Shown here: positions 29,842-41,976 of the stretch, piece after piece | How positions within the stretch are numbered: the stretch's first letter is position 1 | How the letters are laid out: every line of letters starts with the position of its first letter | Notes under the pieces: generated by a model | What the model saw: only the letters and a program-made list of their open reading frames with translations | Told to the model about the DNA's origin: nothing | Database searches by the model: none | Made by a program: the position numbers and the translations under genes | NCBI GenBank assembly: GCA_031291475.1 | Contig: JARLIY010000163.1 | Coordinates: 1 to 57,752, forward strand | Reading direction: 5' to 3' | Length of the DNA: 57,752 bases | DNA from: Xanthobacteraceae bacterium | GTDB lineage: Bacteria; Pseudomonadota; Alphaproteobacteria; Rhizobiales; Xanthobacteraceae

Positions 29842-30486
29842 ATGGCAAGCGTTGAAATCATCGGTCCGGCGCCGTCGACTTATACGCGGGTCGCCCGCAT
29901 GGTCTGCGAGGAAAAGGCGATCCCCTACGCGCTCAAGCAGTCGCCGCCGCATTCGCCGGATGTCAGCGCAATTCATCCCTTCGGCAAGGTTCCGGTGATG
30001 CGCCACGGCGATTTCGAATTGTGCGAGTCCAAGGCCATCGCGACCTATCTCGATCTCAGCTTCCCCGGTCCGAAATTGATACCGACCGACCCGCGTCACG
30101 CCGCGCTCACCGAGCAATGGGTTTCGCTGGTCAATACCAAAATCGACGGGACCCTGGTCCGCACCTACCTGCTCAACTACATCTTCCCGAAAACCAGCGA
30201 CGGTTCGCCCGATCGCAAGGTGATCGATGCGGTGGTGCCCGCCGTCAGGCAGGAGATCGAGCTTCTCGATCGCGCCGTCGCCAAGGGCGGCTTCCTCGCC
30301 GGCGACAGCTTTACATTTGCCGACATCAATGTGATGCCGATCCTGGCCTATCTGAAGAATTTTCCTGAGTCCGGCAGCGCGATCGCAGCGGCGAAGTCGC
30401 TTTCCGCCTATTTCGATCGCCTGGCCGCGCGGCCGAGCTTTCAGAAAACGGCGCCGCCGCCGCGGCCGCAGGCCAAAGCGTCGTAG
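29842..30486 (+). CDS. Glutathione S-transferase family protein
   Basis: 214 residues. N-terminal thioredoxin-like domain (VEIIGPAPSTYTRVARMVCE; HPFGKVPVMRHGDFELCESK) and all-helical C-terminal domain (GGFLAGDSFTFADINVMPIL). A serine/tyrosine near residues 12-14 may activate glutathione. The closing Pro/Lys tail is not conserved. Conjugation or isomerisation substrate unknown. Its transcript meets a strong terminator hairpin 31 bases after the stop, which overlaps the start of the next gene. Confidence 0.9.
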   Translation: MASVEIIGPAPSTYTRVARMVCEEKAIPYALKQSPPHSPDVSAIHPFGKVPVMRHGDFELCESKAIATYLDLSFPGPKLIPTDPRHAALTEQWVSLVNTKIDGTLVRTYLLNYIFPKTSDGSPDRKVIDAVVPAVRQEIELLDRAVAKGGFLAGDSFTFADINVMPILAYLKNFPESGSAIAAAKSLSAYFDRLAARPSFQKTAPPPRPQAKAS

Positions 30487-30516
30487 TGGATTGCATTCCC
30501 GTCTCCACGCTGACAT

Positions 30517-30550
30517 TACGGGGCGATGAAATTCGCCCCGTACTTTTTTT
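30517..30550 (+). terminator. Intrinsic terminator whose loop contains the next gene's start codon
   Basis: TACGGGGCG (30517-30525) and CGCCCCGTA (30534-30542) form a perfect 9-bp stem with loop ATGAAATT, followed by C and seven T residues (30544-30550). It would end GST transcription. The ATG at 30526 in the loop is the only sensible start of the following transglycosylase, and the T run codes for Phe-Phe of its signal peptide. Confidence 0.75.
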
Positions 30551-31761
30551 GCGGCGCCTTGCTGGTCGCACTCGCCGGCGCGCAAAGCGCTCACACCGCC
30601 GACGCAGCCTTCCAGGCCTGGCTGCAATCCTTGTGGCCGCAGGCGCATGAACTCGGCGTGTCGCGCGCCACATTCGACGCCGCGACCCGCGGGCTTGAGC
30701 CCGATCTGTCGTTGCCCGAGCTTGTTATTCCCGGCCGGCCGGAACAGGCCGCGCCGGGTCAGCCGGAATTCGTGCAGACGCCGGCGGAGTATCTGAAAGA
30801 AACGACGATCGAGGTCCTGGCGGCGCAAGGCCGCAAGCTCCTGAATCAGTATCAGCCCCAGCTTGCGGCGATCGAGCGCCAATTCGGCGTTCCGCCGCCT
30901 CTGCTGCTCGCGATTTTCGGCCGCGAGACCGATTACGGCCGCGCGCGCGACACCCACAACGCCATTCGCGTTTTGGCGACGCAGGCCTATCTCGGCAAGC
31001 GCAAGGAGAAATTTCGCGAGGAGCTGCTGCTGGCGCTGAAAATGCTGGAAGAGGGCTATGTCAAACTCGCCGACATGAAAAGCTCCTGGGCCGGCGCCAT
31101 GGGACTGACCCAGTTCCTGCCCTCGGACTTCTACAAATACGCCGTCGATTTCGACGGCGACGGCCGCCGCGATATCTGGAACTCGGTGCCGAATGCCCTC
31201 GCCTCGACGGCCAAGCAGCTCCTCGACAAGGGCTGGCAACGCGATCTGCGCTGGGCCTATGAGGTGCACCCGCCGGGCAACGTCGACTGCACGATCGGCA
31301 TACCCGAAAACACCCGCCCAATCGGCGAATGGCTCAAGGAGGGCTTTGCGCCGGCCTATGGCCGCGCCTTCTCGCCCGCCGCGCGCGCCGTACCGGCCTC
31401 TTTATTGCAACCCGCCGGGCTCTACGGACCGTCGTTTCTCGCAACCAGGAACTATTTCGCCATCAAGGAATACAATTTTTCCGACCTCTACGTGCTCTTT
31501 GTCGGGCATTTGAGCGACCGCATCGCCGATCCACAGCCGTTCGAGACGCCTTGGGGCAAGGTTGCGCAGCTTCCCAGCCGCGATCTCGATCGCATGCAGG
31601 AGATTCTCACGGCGCGCGGCTATTACCACGACAGGATCGACGGCAAGGCCGGAATGAAGACGCGCGCCGCGCTCGGCGATTACCAGAAGCGCAACGGGCT
31701 CAAAGTCGATTGCTGGCCGACCGCGGCGCTGCTGGCGCACATGCAGACCAGGCAGAACTGA
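30526..31761 (+). CDS. Lytic murein transglycosylase (MltB/SltB type) with peptidoglycan-binding domain
   Basis: 411 residues. Signal peptide 1-25 (FFCGALLVALAGAQSAHTADA); SLT_2 domain about 30-325 with the catalytic glutamate in IFGRETDYG and the family stretch SSWAGAMGLTQFLPSDFYKY; C-terminal peptidoglycan-binding domain (LDRMQEILTARGYYHDRIDG). It cleaves murein glycan strands in the periplasm. No lipobox is evident, so it is probably soluble. The start codon lies in the loop of a perfect hairpin, and no other start leaves an intact signal peptide. Confidence 0.92.
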   Translation: MKFAPYFFCGALLVALAGAQSAHTADAAFQAWLQSLWPQAHELGVSRATFDAATRGLEPDLSLPELVIPGRPEQAAPGQPEFVQTPAEYLKETTIEVLAAQGRKLLNQYQPQLAAIERQFGVPPPLLLAIFGRETDYGRARDTHNAIRVLATQAYLGKRKEKFREELLLALKMLEEGYVKLADMKSSWAGAMGLTQFLPSDFYKYAVDFDGDGRRDIWNSVPNALASTAKQLLDKGWQRDLRWAYEVHPPGNVDCTIGIPENTRPIGEWLKEGFAPAYGRAFSPAARAVPASLLQPAGLYGPSFLATRNYFAIKEYNFSDLYVLFVGHLSDRIADPQPFETPWGKVAQLPSRDLDRMQEILTARGYYHDRIDGKAGMKTRAALGDYQKRNGLKVDCWPTAALLAHMQTRQN

Positions 31762-31831
31762 CGCGCCGGCGCGCATTGACAGCTTCGTTCGGGAAACGGA
31801 AAATCGGCAGAAGAAAAACGGAGGAGACGAC

Positions 31832-32392
31832 ATGGAAACGCTGCCGAAATTCGGCATTTCGCGCGCCGATATGCTCAAACGCGTCGCGCGCTTCAAGGAT
31901 CTCAAAGGCTCCGACGGCGGGCTTCCCGACAGCAAATCCCCGCATTGCGAACGCACGCTTTACAACGTCATCGGCTTTCAGCCGCCGCACGACGAAGGCG
32001 GCGCGGTCACCTCGCCGGTCGGCGACGACGCCTCGCGGCTCGCGGCCATTCCGATCTCCGAAGGCTTCAACCTCGGTTATTGCCGCGCCAAGCCGGGCAA
32101 AGGCCCGATGATGCACAATCACGACACCAACGAGACCTTCATTCCCATGACCGGCGTCTGGCGCTGCTCGTGGGAGAACGAAAAGGGCCAGGTCGAATCC
32201 GTCGATCTCAATCCGCTCGACGTCATCTCCTTTCCGCCGGGCGCCATCCGCCGTTTCGAGAACGTCAAGGCGGCCGCCAATGGTGAGGACGCGATCCTCA
32301 TGTTCGTCATCGGCGGCGACGGCCCGAAGGCCGAGTTCACCGACAAGGCGATGAAGGAACTCGAGGACATCGGCGTCTGGCCGCGGAAGTAA
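31832..32392 (+). CDS. Cupin-domain protein
   Basis: 186 residues. The cupin barrel lies around 85-165, with the metal-site pattern PMMHNHDTNETFIPMTGVW and the second motif LNPLDVISFPPGAIRRFENV. It may be a dioxygenase, isomerase or storage/sensor cupin; the sequence does not decide. GGAGGA lies just before the ATG. It stands alone between the transglycosylase and a palindromic repeat. Confidence 0.85.
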   Translation: METLPKFGISRADMLKRVARFKDLKGSDGGLPDSKSPHCERTLYNVIGFQPPHDEGGAVTSPVGDDASRLAAIPISEGFNLGYCRAKPGKGPMMHNHDTNETFIPMTGVWRCSWENEKGQVESVDLNPLDVISFPPGAIRRFENVKAAANGEDAILMFVIGGDGPKAEFTDKAMKELEDIGVWPRK

Positions 32393-32401
32393 CGCCCTCG
32401 T

Positions 32402-32500
32402 GTCATTCCGGGGCCGAGCGAAGCGAGGAGCCCGGAATCCATAACCGCGATCCGTGAATATGGATTCCGGACTTGTCGCCTTGCGGCAATCCGGAATGAC
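32402..32500. repeat. Intergenic palindromic repeat, second GTCATTCC element
   Basis: GTCATTCCGG (32402-32411) pairs with CCGGAATGAC (32491-32500); an inner CCGGAATCCATA pairs with TATGGATTCCGG (about 32432-32470). Same ends as the 14157-14277 element but shorter. It separates convergent genes, so it may also act as a bidirectional terminator. Confidence 0.78.
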
Positions 32501-32508
32501 GGCTTTGA

Positions 32509-33819
32509 TCAATCCTCGCCCGGCACCGCGAGCGGCAGACTGTCGTCGTCTTCGCCGGAATAGCTGAGCGCGCCCCGCTCCGGTTTTGATTTGCCGATCG
32601 AGCCGGTGGTGGCGGGCTCGCCGTTATGCTGGGCGGCGTAACGCCCGCGCGCACGCTCGGCCACGACTTCTCCGGGGATCGCCGCCGGCTGGCAGATACG
32701 GCGGCCGCTCGCGCGCCGCATCAGATCGACGTGGATGTGATTGTAGTGATAGACGTTGGCGCCGGGCGCGAGCACCGTAGTGAATTCCTCGCAAGCCGCC
32801 AGCTGCACGTCATGCAGGAAACCCTGCTCCTCCGGCGAGCCGCGCCAGCCGTATTGCACGCTGATCCTGTGGCCGTCGGCGAGCGTGAATTCGGCGATGT
32901 CGAGCGCGTTGCCGAACGCATGCTCGGAAATATGCGCGCTCGAATCGCCGTTCATGCCTCGGCAGGAATAGGCGGAGATTTGTTTGATCTCGACGACCGG
33001 CTGGCGGAACCAGCGCAGCGCCGCCGGCTGCACCGAAGCGGCGATCCATTGGTCGAGCGCCGAGACGATGGGGCAGGCGAGCGTCGCCGCCGGTTTCATC
33101 TCGACCGGACCGGCGGCGGTCACCGCCGGCGTGCGCGGCCAGCCGAGCGGGACGTGCGCTTCACCGCTGGGCGGCGGCGCCGCGCGCGGCGTATAGGTCT
33201 GCGGATAATCCGGCGGCGGGTATTGCGGCGGCGGCAGCGCGCTTCCCGGCGCGCCGGGCTTGCCGTCGTAAGGCCGCGGCGGTTCGGGCTGAAAAGCCGC
33301 GTCGTCTTCTGCGGGATCGGGAATGCCGGGCGCGTAGAGCGACATCGGCGCACCCGGCGTCGCGTAGGATGGACGAGCCTGAATTGTTGTGGTCGGCGGC
33401 GCGGCGGATCGCGCCGTGCCGTAGGGCGGCGGGTTAAAGGGCGGCGGGTTTGATTGCGGTGCTGCGGGCGGCGGCGGCACTGCGTTCGACTGGATCGGCC
33501 AATGCTGCGGCAACGCGCCGTCCGGGATGGCGCCCGGCGGACGCAACGCCTCGTCGTCGTAGCCGAGCGGTCCGCTCGCGCCGATGGTCGACACCCGGAT
33601 GGGAAAATCCATGCCGCAAATACCGGGACCGCTGATGGCGGAGATGCGCACGCGCTCCGAACTGTCCTTTACGGCCCCGGCATTGAGGCAGGATACCTCG
33701 GCATCGTGCCGCCAAGCCTCGCGCTCGCCGACGTTGAAATAATGGCTGCAGCCGGCGAGCGCGATCAACGCGGCAACGACGACGGTACCGAGAAGCGACC
33801 ACTGAACGCCACGCGACAT
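32509..33819 (-). CDS. Extensin-like family lipoprotein
   Basis: 436 residues. Lipobox LIALAGC at about 18-24; a long Pro/Ala-rich, low-complexity linker (~95-225); then the extensin-like C-terminal domain (about 230-400) with CRGMN, SEHAFGNALDIAEF and YHYNHIHVDL. These His/Asp motifs resemble zinc-dependent LAS/M15 D,D-peptidases, so a cell-wall hydrolase role is plausible. The Pro-rich part may span the periplasm. It is transcribed alone. Confidence 0.85.
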   Translation of the reverse strand: MSRGVQWSLLGTVVVAALIALAGCSHYFNVGEREAWRHDAEVSCLNAGAVKDSSERVRISAISGPGICGMDFPIRVSTIGASGPLGYDDEALRPPGAIPDGALPQHWPIQSNAVPPPPAAPQSNPPPFNPPPYGTARSAAPPTTTIQARPSYATPGAPMSLYAPGIPDPAEDDAAFQPEPPRPYDGKPGAPGSALPPPQYPPPDYPQTYTPRAAPPPSGEAHVPLGWPRTPAVTAAGPVEMKPAATLACPIVSALDQWIAASVQPAALRWFRQPVVEIKQISAYSCRGMNGDSSAHISEHAFGNALDIAEFTLADGHRISVQYGWRGSPEEQGFLHDVQLAACEEFTTVLAPGANVYHYNHIHVDLMRRASGRRICQPAAIPGEVVAERARGRYAAQHNGEPATTGSIGKSKPERGALSYSGEDDDSLPLAVPGED

Positions 33820-33971
33820 GCGCGGAGAATGCGAGGATTTCCGTTAAGGACTGCTCAAAGATGTGGCGTTTTCGCCGGTGAAGGCGCGTGTTAACCATGA
33901 CGCGAGCGCGCGGGGCCTTAATCCGGCGCCGCTATTCCGGCGACATCGCCGAACGAAGGGGAGAAGCAAGC

Positions 33972-34208
33972 ATGGAAGGTAAGGCGCGGATCGTTTTTCC
34001 CATTGTCGCTACCGCGCTCGTCGTCTTTGTCGTCAGCGCGGTCGTGACATTCGTCAATATCGGCTTCCGCGCCGACTTTGCGCGCCGCTGGCTCACGGCC
34101 TTCATCATCGGCTGGCCGATCGCTTCGCTCACCGGCTATATCGCGTTTCCATTCGTGCGCCGCGTAACCGTGCGCATTCTCAATTTCCTCGAGGGCGAGA
34201 GCGTGTGA
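33972..34208 (+). CDS. DUF2798 small membrane protein
   Basis: 78 residues with two transmembrane helices (IVFPIVATALVVFVVSAVVT and LTAFIIGWPIASLTGYIAFP) joined by a short arginine-bearing loop, matching DUF2798. GGGGAGAAG stands before the ATG at 33972; the 28 codons upstream lack a ribosome site. Function unknown; inner-membrane location inferred. Confidence 0.8.
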   Translation: MEGKARIVFPIVATALVVFVVSAVVTFVNIGFRADFARRWLTAFIIGWPIASLTGYIAFPFVRRVTVRILNFLEGESV

Positions 34209-34469
34209 TCTTTTCGCGCGCGATTTTTTAAACTTCTTGTCGCAAATGCGGCGGCGAGTTCTGCGGAACCTGTGCATAAATTTTATTCGTCGCGGATGTA
34301 ACTATTGATTCGTGCCGAATTGCTTTCGAATTTCATGACGTTGCGCGCAAATACCATCTGAAAGTGTTGCGCACAAATTGCTGCGGCGCTGCAGCAAGTG
34401 ATTTGCTTTTATCTGTCACATCGCTCTGCTAGCCTTGAGGCTAGCACAATAGTGATGGAGGTGCGACGC

Positions 34470-34553
34470 GTGGACCTCACCGTGAAGCTCAATGTTCTGG
34501 CGGCGTGCGCCGTGTTTGTATTCGTCGGCGCGATCCTGCTGGGGGCGTTCTGA
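34470..34553 (+). CDS. 27-residue single-helix membrane protein
   Basis: GTG at 34470 is nine bases after a strong GGAGG. The product, MDLTVKLNVLAACAVFVFVG followed by AILLGAF, is one transmembrane helix with a short charged N terminus. I recall almost identical peptides in Bradyrhizobium genomes. An in-frame ATG at 34455 would add five residues but lacks a ribosome site. Function unknown; candidates are a small regulator of a membrane enzyme or transporter. Confidence 0.65.
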   Translation: MDLTVKLNVLAACAVFVFVGAILLGAF

Positions 34554-34560
34554 GTTTCGC

Positions 34561-34609
34561 GAGCATGATCCGGAAAAGTGTGAAGCGGTGTTCCGAAAAG
34601 ATCATGCTC
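34561..34609. repeat. Palindromic repeat GAGCATGATC...GATCATGCTC
   Basis: Ten-base perfect arms (34561-34570 and 34600-34609) enclose CCGGAAAAG...CTTTTCGG-like inner symmetry (CGGAAAAGTG / TTCCGAAAAG). From memory this is a very frequent intergenic element in Bradyrhizobium and relatives. It follows directly on the tiny membrane-protein gene and may act as its terminator. Confidence 0.75.
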
Positions 34610-34685
34610 CAACGCTAGAGTCTAAAGTCCAAACGCCAGAGAACCATCAAGGGCCGCCCGGGTCCAACCGGCGGCCGGAAATAGA

Positions 34686-34723
34686 AAACACCGGAGCGGT
34701 TTCGCTCCGGTGTTTGTTTTTTT
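34686..34723. terminator. Bidirectional intrinsic terminator after metH
   Basis: AAACACCGGAGCG (34686-34698) and CGCTCCGGTGTTT (34703-34715) form a 13-bp stem with loop GTTT. On the plus strand GTTTTTTT follows; on the minus strand TTTTCTATTT follows. It lies 13 bases beyond the metH stop and serves the metF-metH operon and any plus-strand read-through. Confidence 0.9.
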
Positions 34724-34735
34724 GCGCCGGCGTCC

Positions 34736-38473
<3,738 letters not shown>

Positions 38474-38477
38474 CAGG

Positions 38478-39389
38478 CTACGCGCTCTCGGTCTCAACGG
38501 GGGACAGCGTGCGGGCGTTGCCGGGACGCAAGCCGAGCAGGTGGCAGATCGCGTAAACGAGATCGGCGCGGTTCATGGTGTAGAAATGAAAATCGCTGAC
38601 GCCCTGGTCGGCGAGGTCGAGCACCTGCTCGGCGGCAACGGCGGCGGCGATGAGCTTGCGGGTCGCCGGATCGTCATCGAGGCCGCCGAAGCGCGCGGCG
38701 AGCCAATCCGGCACCGACGCGCCGGCGCGCGCGGCGAAATTCCGCGTCTGCTTGAAATTCTGCACCGGCAGGATGCCGGGCACGATCGGGATGTCGATGC
38801 CCGCGGCCCGGACGCGGTCGAGATAGCGGAAATAAAGATCGTTGCCGAAGAAGAACTGGGTGATGGCGCGGCTCGCGCCGGCGTCGACCTTGGCCTTGAG
38901 CATGTCGAGGTCGGCCGCCATGTCGGCGCTGTCCGGGTGCTTTTCCGGATAGGCGGAGACCGATACTTCCAGGTCGGCGATGCGTTTGATGCCGGCGACG
39001 AGGTCGGCGGCGTTTCGGTAGCCGCCGGGATGCGGCACGTATCGTTCGCCGATGCCGCCGGGCGGATCGCCGCGCAGCGCCACGATGTGGCGCACGCCGG
39101 CCTCGGCATAGGCTTCGATCACCGCATCGACTTGCGCGCGCGTGGCGGCGACGCAGGTCAAATGCGCCGCTGGCGTGAGCATGGTTTCGGCGAGAATGCG
39201 CTTGACGGTCGCATGCGTGCGCTCGCGGGTCGAGCCGCCGGCGCCGTAGGTGACGGAGACGAAATTCGGCTGCAAGGGCGCAAGCCGCCCGATCGCCTGC
39301 CACAGCGTCGCTTCCATGTCCTCGTTACGCGGCGGAAAGAACTCGAACGAGACGCGGATACGACGCCCGACTTCGACATTACCCATCAT
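38478..39389 (-). CDS. metF: 5,10-methylenetetrahydrofolate reductase MetF
   Basis: 303 residues in one MTHFR TIM barrel ([58 protein letters not shown]). It uses FAD and NAD(P)H to make the 5-methyl-THF that MetH consumes. Tandem ATGs at 39389 and 39386; the first overlaps the stop of the ArsR-methyltransferase gene, showing coupling through the three-gene operon. A longer frame upstream lies inside the regulator. Confidence 0.95.
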   Translation of the reverse strand: MMGNVEVGRRIRVSFEFFPPRNEDMEATLWQAIGRLAPLQPNFVSVTYGAGGSTRERTHATVKRILAETMLTPAAHLTCVAATRAQVDAVIEAYAEAGVRHIVALRGDPPGGIGERYVPHPGGYRNAADLVAGIKRIADLEVSVSAYPEKHPDSADMAADLDMLKAKVDAGASRAITQFFFGNDLYFRYLDRVRAAGIDIPIVPGILPVQNFKQTRNFAARAGASVPDWLAARFGGLDDDPATRKLIAAAVAAEQVLDLADQGVSDFHFYTMNRADLVYAICHLLGLRPGNARTLSPVETESA

Positions 39390-40381
39390 GCCACCTCGCG
39401 CGCAGCCGGCTCGGCGAGCGCGATGCGCGGATCGCGCCCGAGCCAGAGCGAGACGGCGATCCGTCCTTCCGGGCCGGGCGGCAAAGTCTGCTGGCGGACG
39501 ACGTTGAGGCCGGCGGCTTCGAGCCACTGCGTCACCGTCTCGGCGGCGAAGCCGAGCCGGCGATGGGCGTGCTCGTCGCGGAGGAATTCGAGATCGTGCG
39601 GGGCAAAATCGACCACCAGGAGGCGCCCGCCCGGCCGCAGCACGCGCGCCGCCTCGCGGATGGCGCGCGCGCTGTCATCGAGGAAGTGCAGGACTTGATG
39701 GATGATGACGACGTCGAACGAATCACGCGGCAGAGCGAGGTCGTAAATGTCGGCATGGCGGACGCTGCAATTCTTCAGTCCGGCGCGGTCGAGGCGGGCG
39801 CGGGCGAGCGCCAGCATGTCGAGGGAAAGATCGAGGCCCAGCCCGCGTTCGACGTTGCTGCCGAACAGCTCCAGCATGCGGCCGGTGCCGGTGCCGAGAT
39901 CGAGCAGCGAGCGGATCGGCGCCTCGCCGAGCGCGGCGCGGATCGCCTCCTCGACCGCGGCGTCGGCCACATGCAGCTTGCGGATACGGTCCCATTCGGC
40001 GGCGTGGCGGCGGAAGTAGTTCTGCGCGGCGGCCGCGCGCGCGGCGCGCACCGCGCTGAGCCGCTCGCGGTCGCGGGCGATAACCGGATCGCCCGGGTCG
40101 AGCCGCGCGATCAAAGCGCGCGCGATGTCGGCGGCGCTGCCGCGCTCGCCCAGGCGAAAGAAGGCCCACGATCCCTCGCGGTGGCGCTCGACCAGGCTGG
40201 CCTCGGCCAACAGCCGCAAATGCCGGGACAGCCGCGGCTGCGACTGGCGCAGGATGGCGGTGAGATCGGAGACCGTAAGCTCGGCCTCGGAGATCAGCAT
40301 GAGAAGCCGCAGCCGCGTGGCTTCGCCGGCCGCCTTGAGGATGGCGGTAAGCGCGGGGAAGGGCAGTTGAGCGAGGTACAT
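39386..40381 (-). CDS. ArsR-family regulator fused to a SAM-dependent methyltransferase domain
   Basis: 331 residues from the ATG at 40381 (341 if the ATG at 40411 is used). Residues ~10-90 form an ArsR winged helix (AAGEATRLRLLMLISEAELT, SQPRLSRHLRLLAEASLVER) without the metal-binding CVC box. The second half is a class I methyltransferase fold (SLLDLGTGTGRMLELF, FDVVIIHQVLHFLDD, LRPGGRLLVVDF). Heading a metF-metH operon, it probably senses SAM or SAH, as described for SahR regulators in Proteobacteria; this ligand is inferred. The operator-like palindrome touches the 40411 ATG, which favours the shorter start. Confidence 0.85.
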   Translation of the reverse strand: MYLAQLPFPALTAILKAAGEATRLRLLMLISEAELTVSDLTAILRQSQPRLSRHLRLLAEASLVERHREGSWAFFRLGERGSAADIARALIARLDPGDPVIARDRERLSAVRAARAAAAQNYFRRHAAEWDRIRKLHVADAAVEEAIRAALGEAPIRSLLDLGTGTGRMLELFGSNVERGLGLDLSLDMLALARARLDRAGLKNCSVRHADIYDLALPRDSFDVVIIHQVLHFLDDSARAIREAARVLRPGGRLLVVDFAPHDLEFLRDEHAHRRLGFAAETVTQWLEAAGLNVVRQQTLPPGPEGRIAVSLWLGRDPRIALAEPAAREVA

Positions 40382-40411
40382 CGGATCGGGGCCGAGCAAG
40401 CTGGATCGCAT

Positions 40412-40427
40412 ATAAAGATATCTTTAT
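40412..40427. promoter_or_regulatory. Perfect 16-bp palindrome, probable operator of the methionine-cycle regulator
   Basis: ATAAAGATATCTTTAT is an exact palindrome in the 160-base gap between the ArsR-methyltransferase/metF/metH operon and the divergent TsaA-like gene. It is AT-rich and in the expected promoter zone of the minus-strand operon. ArsR-type regulators bind such sites; the link to this regulator is inferred from position. Confidence 0.7.
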
Positions 40428-40542
40428 GCGATTAATCTCGCAAGAGGAGATGGGAAATATCCCACAAGCGGCCAAATTATCCAGGTTTTCCTGTGCAGGG
40501 AGGGTCTGGTCGGCGCCCGACCCGCGTGCCAGAACCGCAGCC

Positions 40543-41067
40543 ATGACCAAGCCGAAAACGACTGACGGGCCGCGCAATCTGGGCGGCTTGCGCGAAGGCG
40601 AAGTCGCCGTGGCGCTGCCGGCGCGGTTCGACGCCTCGCTCTATTACATCGGCCGCATCCATACGCCGTGGAAGCGCCGGGAGGACTGCCCGAAGAATCC
40701 GCGCGAAACCCCCGCGGAATGCACCATCGTGCTCGATCCGCGTTGGGCCGGAGGCCTGCAGGGGCTCGAGACCGTCAGCCACGTCGTGGTGCTGTACTGG
40801 ATGGATCGCGCGCGCCGCGATCTCGTGCTGCAAGCGCCGCATCATTATCCCGAGCGTCGCGGCACCTTCGCGCTGCGCTCGCCGGTGCGGCCCAATCCGA
40901 TCGCGGTCTCGGTGGCGCAGCTGGTGCGCATCGAGGGCAATAAGCTCACCGTCGTCGGCCTCGATTGCGTGGACGGCACGCCGCTCCTCGATCTGAAGCC
41001 CTACTTCGCTTCGACCGACTCGGTGCCGGACGCCTCCGTCGGCTGGCACGCCGGGCGCAAACGGTGA
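40543..41067 (+). CDS. TsaA/TrmO-like protein (tRNA t6A37 N6-methyltransferase family)
   Basis: 174 residues forming the TsaA beta-barrel domain: IGRIHTPWKRREDCPKNPRE, LQGLETVSHVVVLYWMDRAR, RSPVRPNPIAVSVAQLV and VDGTPLLDLKPYF. In E. coli TrmO this fold uses SAM to methylate t6A37 of tRNA-Thr; alphaproteobacterial homologues are shorter and may act on other substrates. The ATG at 40543 begins the conserved part. It is divergent from the methionine operon, and both use SAM. Confidence 0.85.
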   Translation: MTKPKTTDGPRNLGGLREGEVAVALPARFDASLYYIGRIHTPWKRREDCPKNPRETPAECTIVLDPRWAGGLQGLETVSHVVVLYWMDRARRDLVLQAPHHYPERRGTFALRSPVRPNPIAVSVAQLVRIEGNKLTVVGLDCVDGTPLLDLKPYFASTDSVPDASVGWHAGRKR

Positions 41068-41135
41068 GGCGACATTAGTCTCTTGGCCGCCGATGCATAT
41101 CTAATATAGATGCGACAATTGGGGAATTTGAAAAC

Positions 41136-41957
41136 ATGAGCAGACTGCCCACACTGTTTATTCCGCACGGCGGGGGCCCGTGCTTCTTCATGGATTGGGA
41201 CCCGCCCGACACCTGGGATCGGATGGCGGACTATTTGCGACATGTCCCGAACGAGGTGGGAAATCCGCCAAAGGCGCTGGTGGTCATTTCCGGTCATTGG
41301 GAAGAGGACGTCGTCACCATCCAAAATAATCCGGCGCCACCGCTGCTCTACGATTATTACGGCTTTCCGCCGAGCACTTATGAGATCAAATTCCCGGCCC
41401 CCGGGGCGCCGGCGGTTTCAGCGCGGGTCGCTGAGTTGCTCGGAGCGGCCGGCATTGCGTGGAAATATGACAACGTCCGCGGCTTCGATCATGGCGTGTT
41501 CATTCCGCTGAAGGTGGCTTATCCGCGCGCCGACATCCCGATCGTTCAGGTCTCGCTGTTGGCCAGCATGGACCCTGCGGAGCATATCCGGATCGGGGAG
41601 GCGCTGACGCCGCTGCGCGACGAAGGCGTGCTCATCGTCGGCACCGGCATGACCTATCACAACATGCGGACGCTGATGGCAAGCATGCGCGGCGGCGCGA
41701 ACGGACGCTCCGCCGATCCCGGATCGGAGCGCTTCGACGACTGGCTGGAAGAGGTTTTGACCAAAGAAAGCCCGCAACAGCGCGTAGCCGCCCTGACGGC
41801 CTGGGAAAAAGCTCCGTCGGCGCGCGCCGCCCACCCGCGCGAGGAGCATCTGCTGCCGCTTCACGTCGTGGTCGGCGCCGCCGGCCAGGACCCGGGACGC
41901 CGGACGCTCAAGGACGTGGTCATGGGCGCCGTGGAGTCCGCATTCCAGTTCGGATGA
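41136..41957 (+). CDS. Class III extradiol ring-cleavage dioxygenase, DODA/YgiD type
   Basis: 273 residues in the LigB/DODA family. Metal ligands are expected in IPHGGGPCFFMD, ISGHWEEDVVT and NVRGFDHGVFIPLK, with the C-terminal LPLHVVVGAAG. Such enzymes open catechol rings (4,5-DOPA extradiol dioxygenase) with a non-haem metal; the physiological substrate in bacteria is unclear. AT-rich promoter-like sequence (CATATCTAATATAGATGC) precedes it. It stands alone. Confidence 0.88.
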   Translation: MSRLPTLFIPHGGGPCFFMDWDPPDTWDRMADYLRHVPNEVGNPPKALVVISGHWEEDVVTIQNNPAPPLLYDYYGFPPSTYEIKFPAPGAPAVSARVAELLGAAGIAWKYDNVRGFDHGVFIPLKVAYPRADIPIVQVSLLASMDPAEHIRIGEALTPLRDEGVLIVGTGMTYHNMRTLMASMRGGANGRSADPGSERFDDWLEEVLTKESPQQRVAALTAWEKAPSARAAHPREEHLLPLHVVVGAAGQDPGRRTLKDVVMGAVESAFQFG

Positions 41958-41976
41958 ACGGCGGCCGTCGTCGCGA

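Noticed and set aside
34209..34454. tRNA or other structured RNA in the AT-rich gap after the DUF2798 gene
   Set aside because: No cloverleaf or terminator-bounded structure could be drawn.
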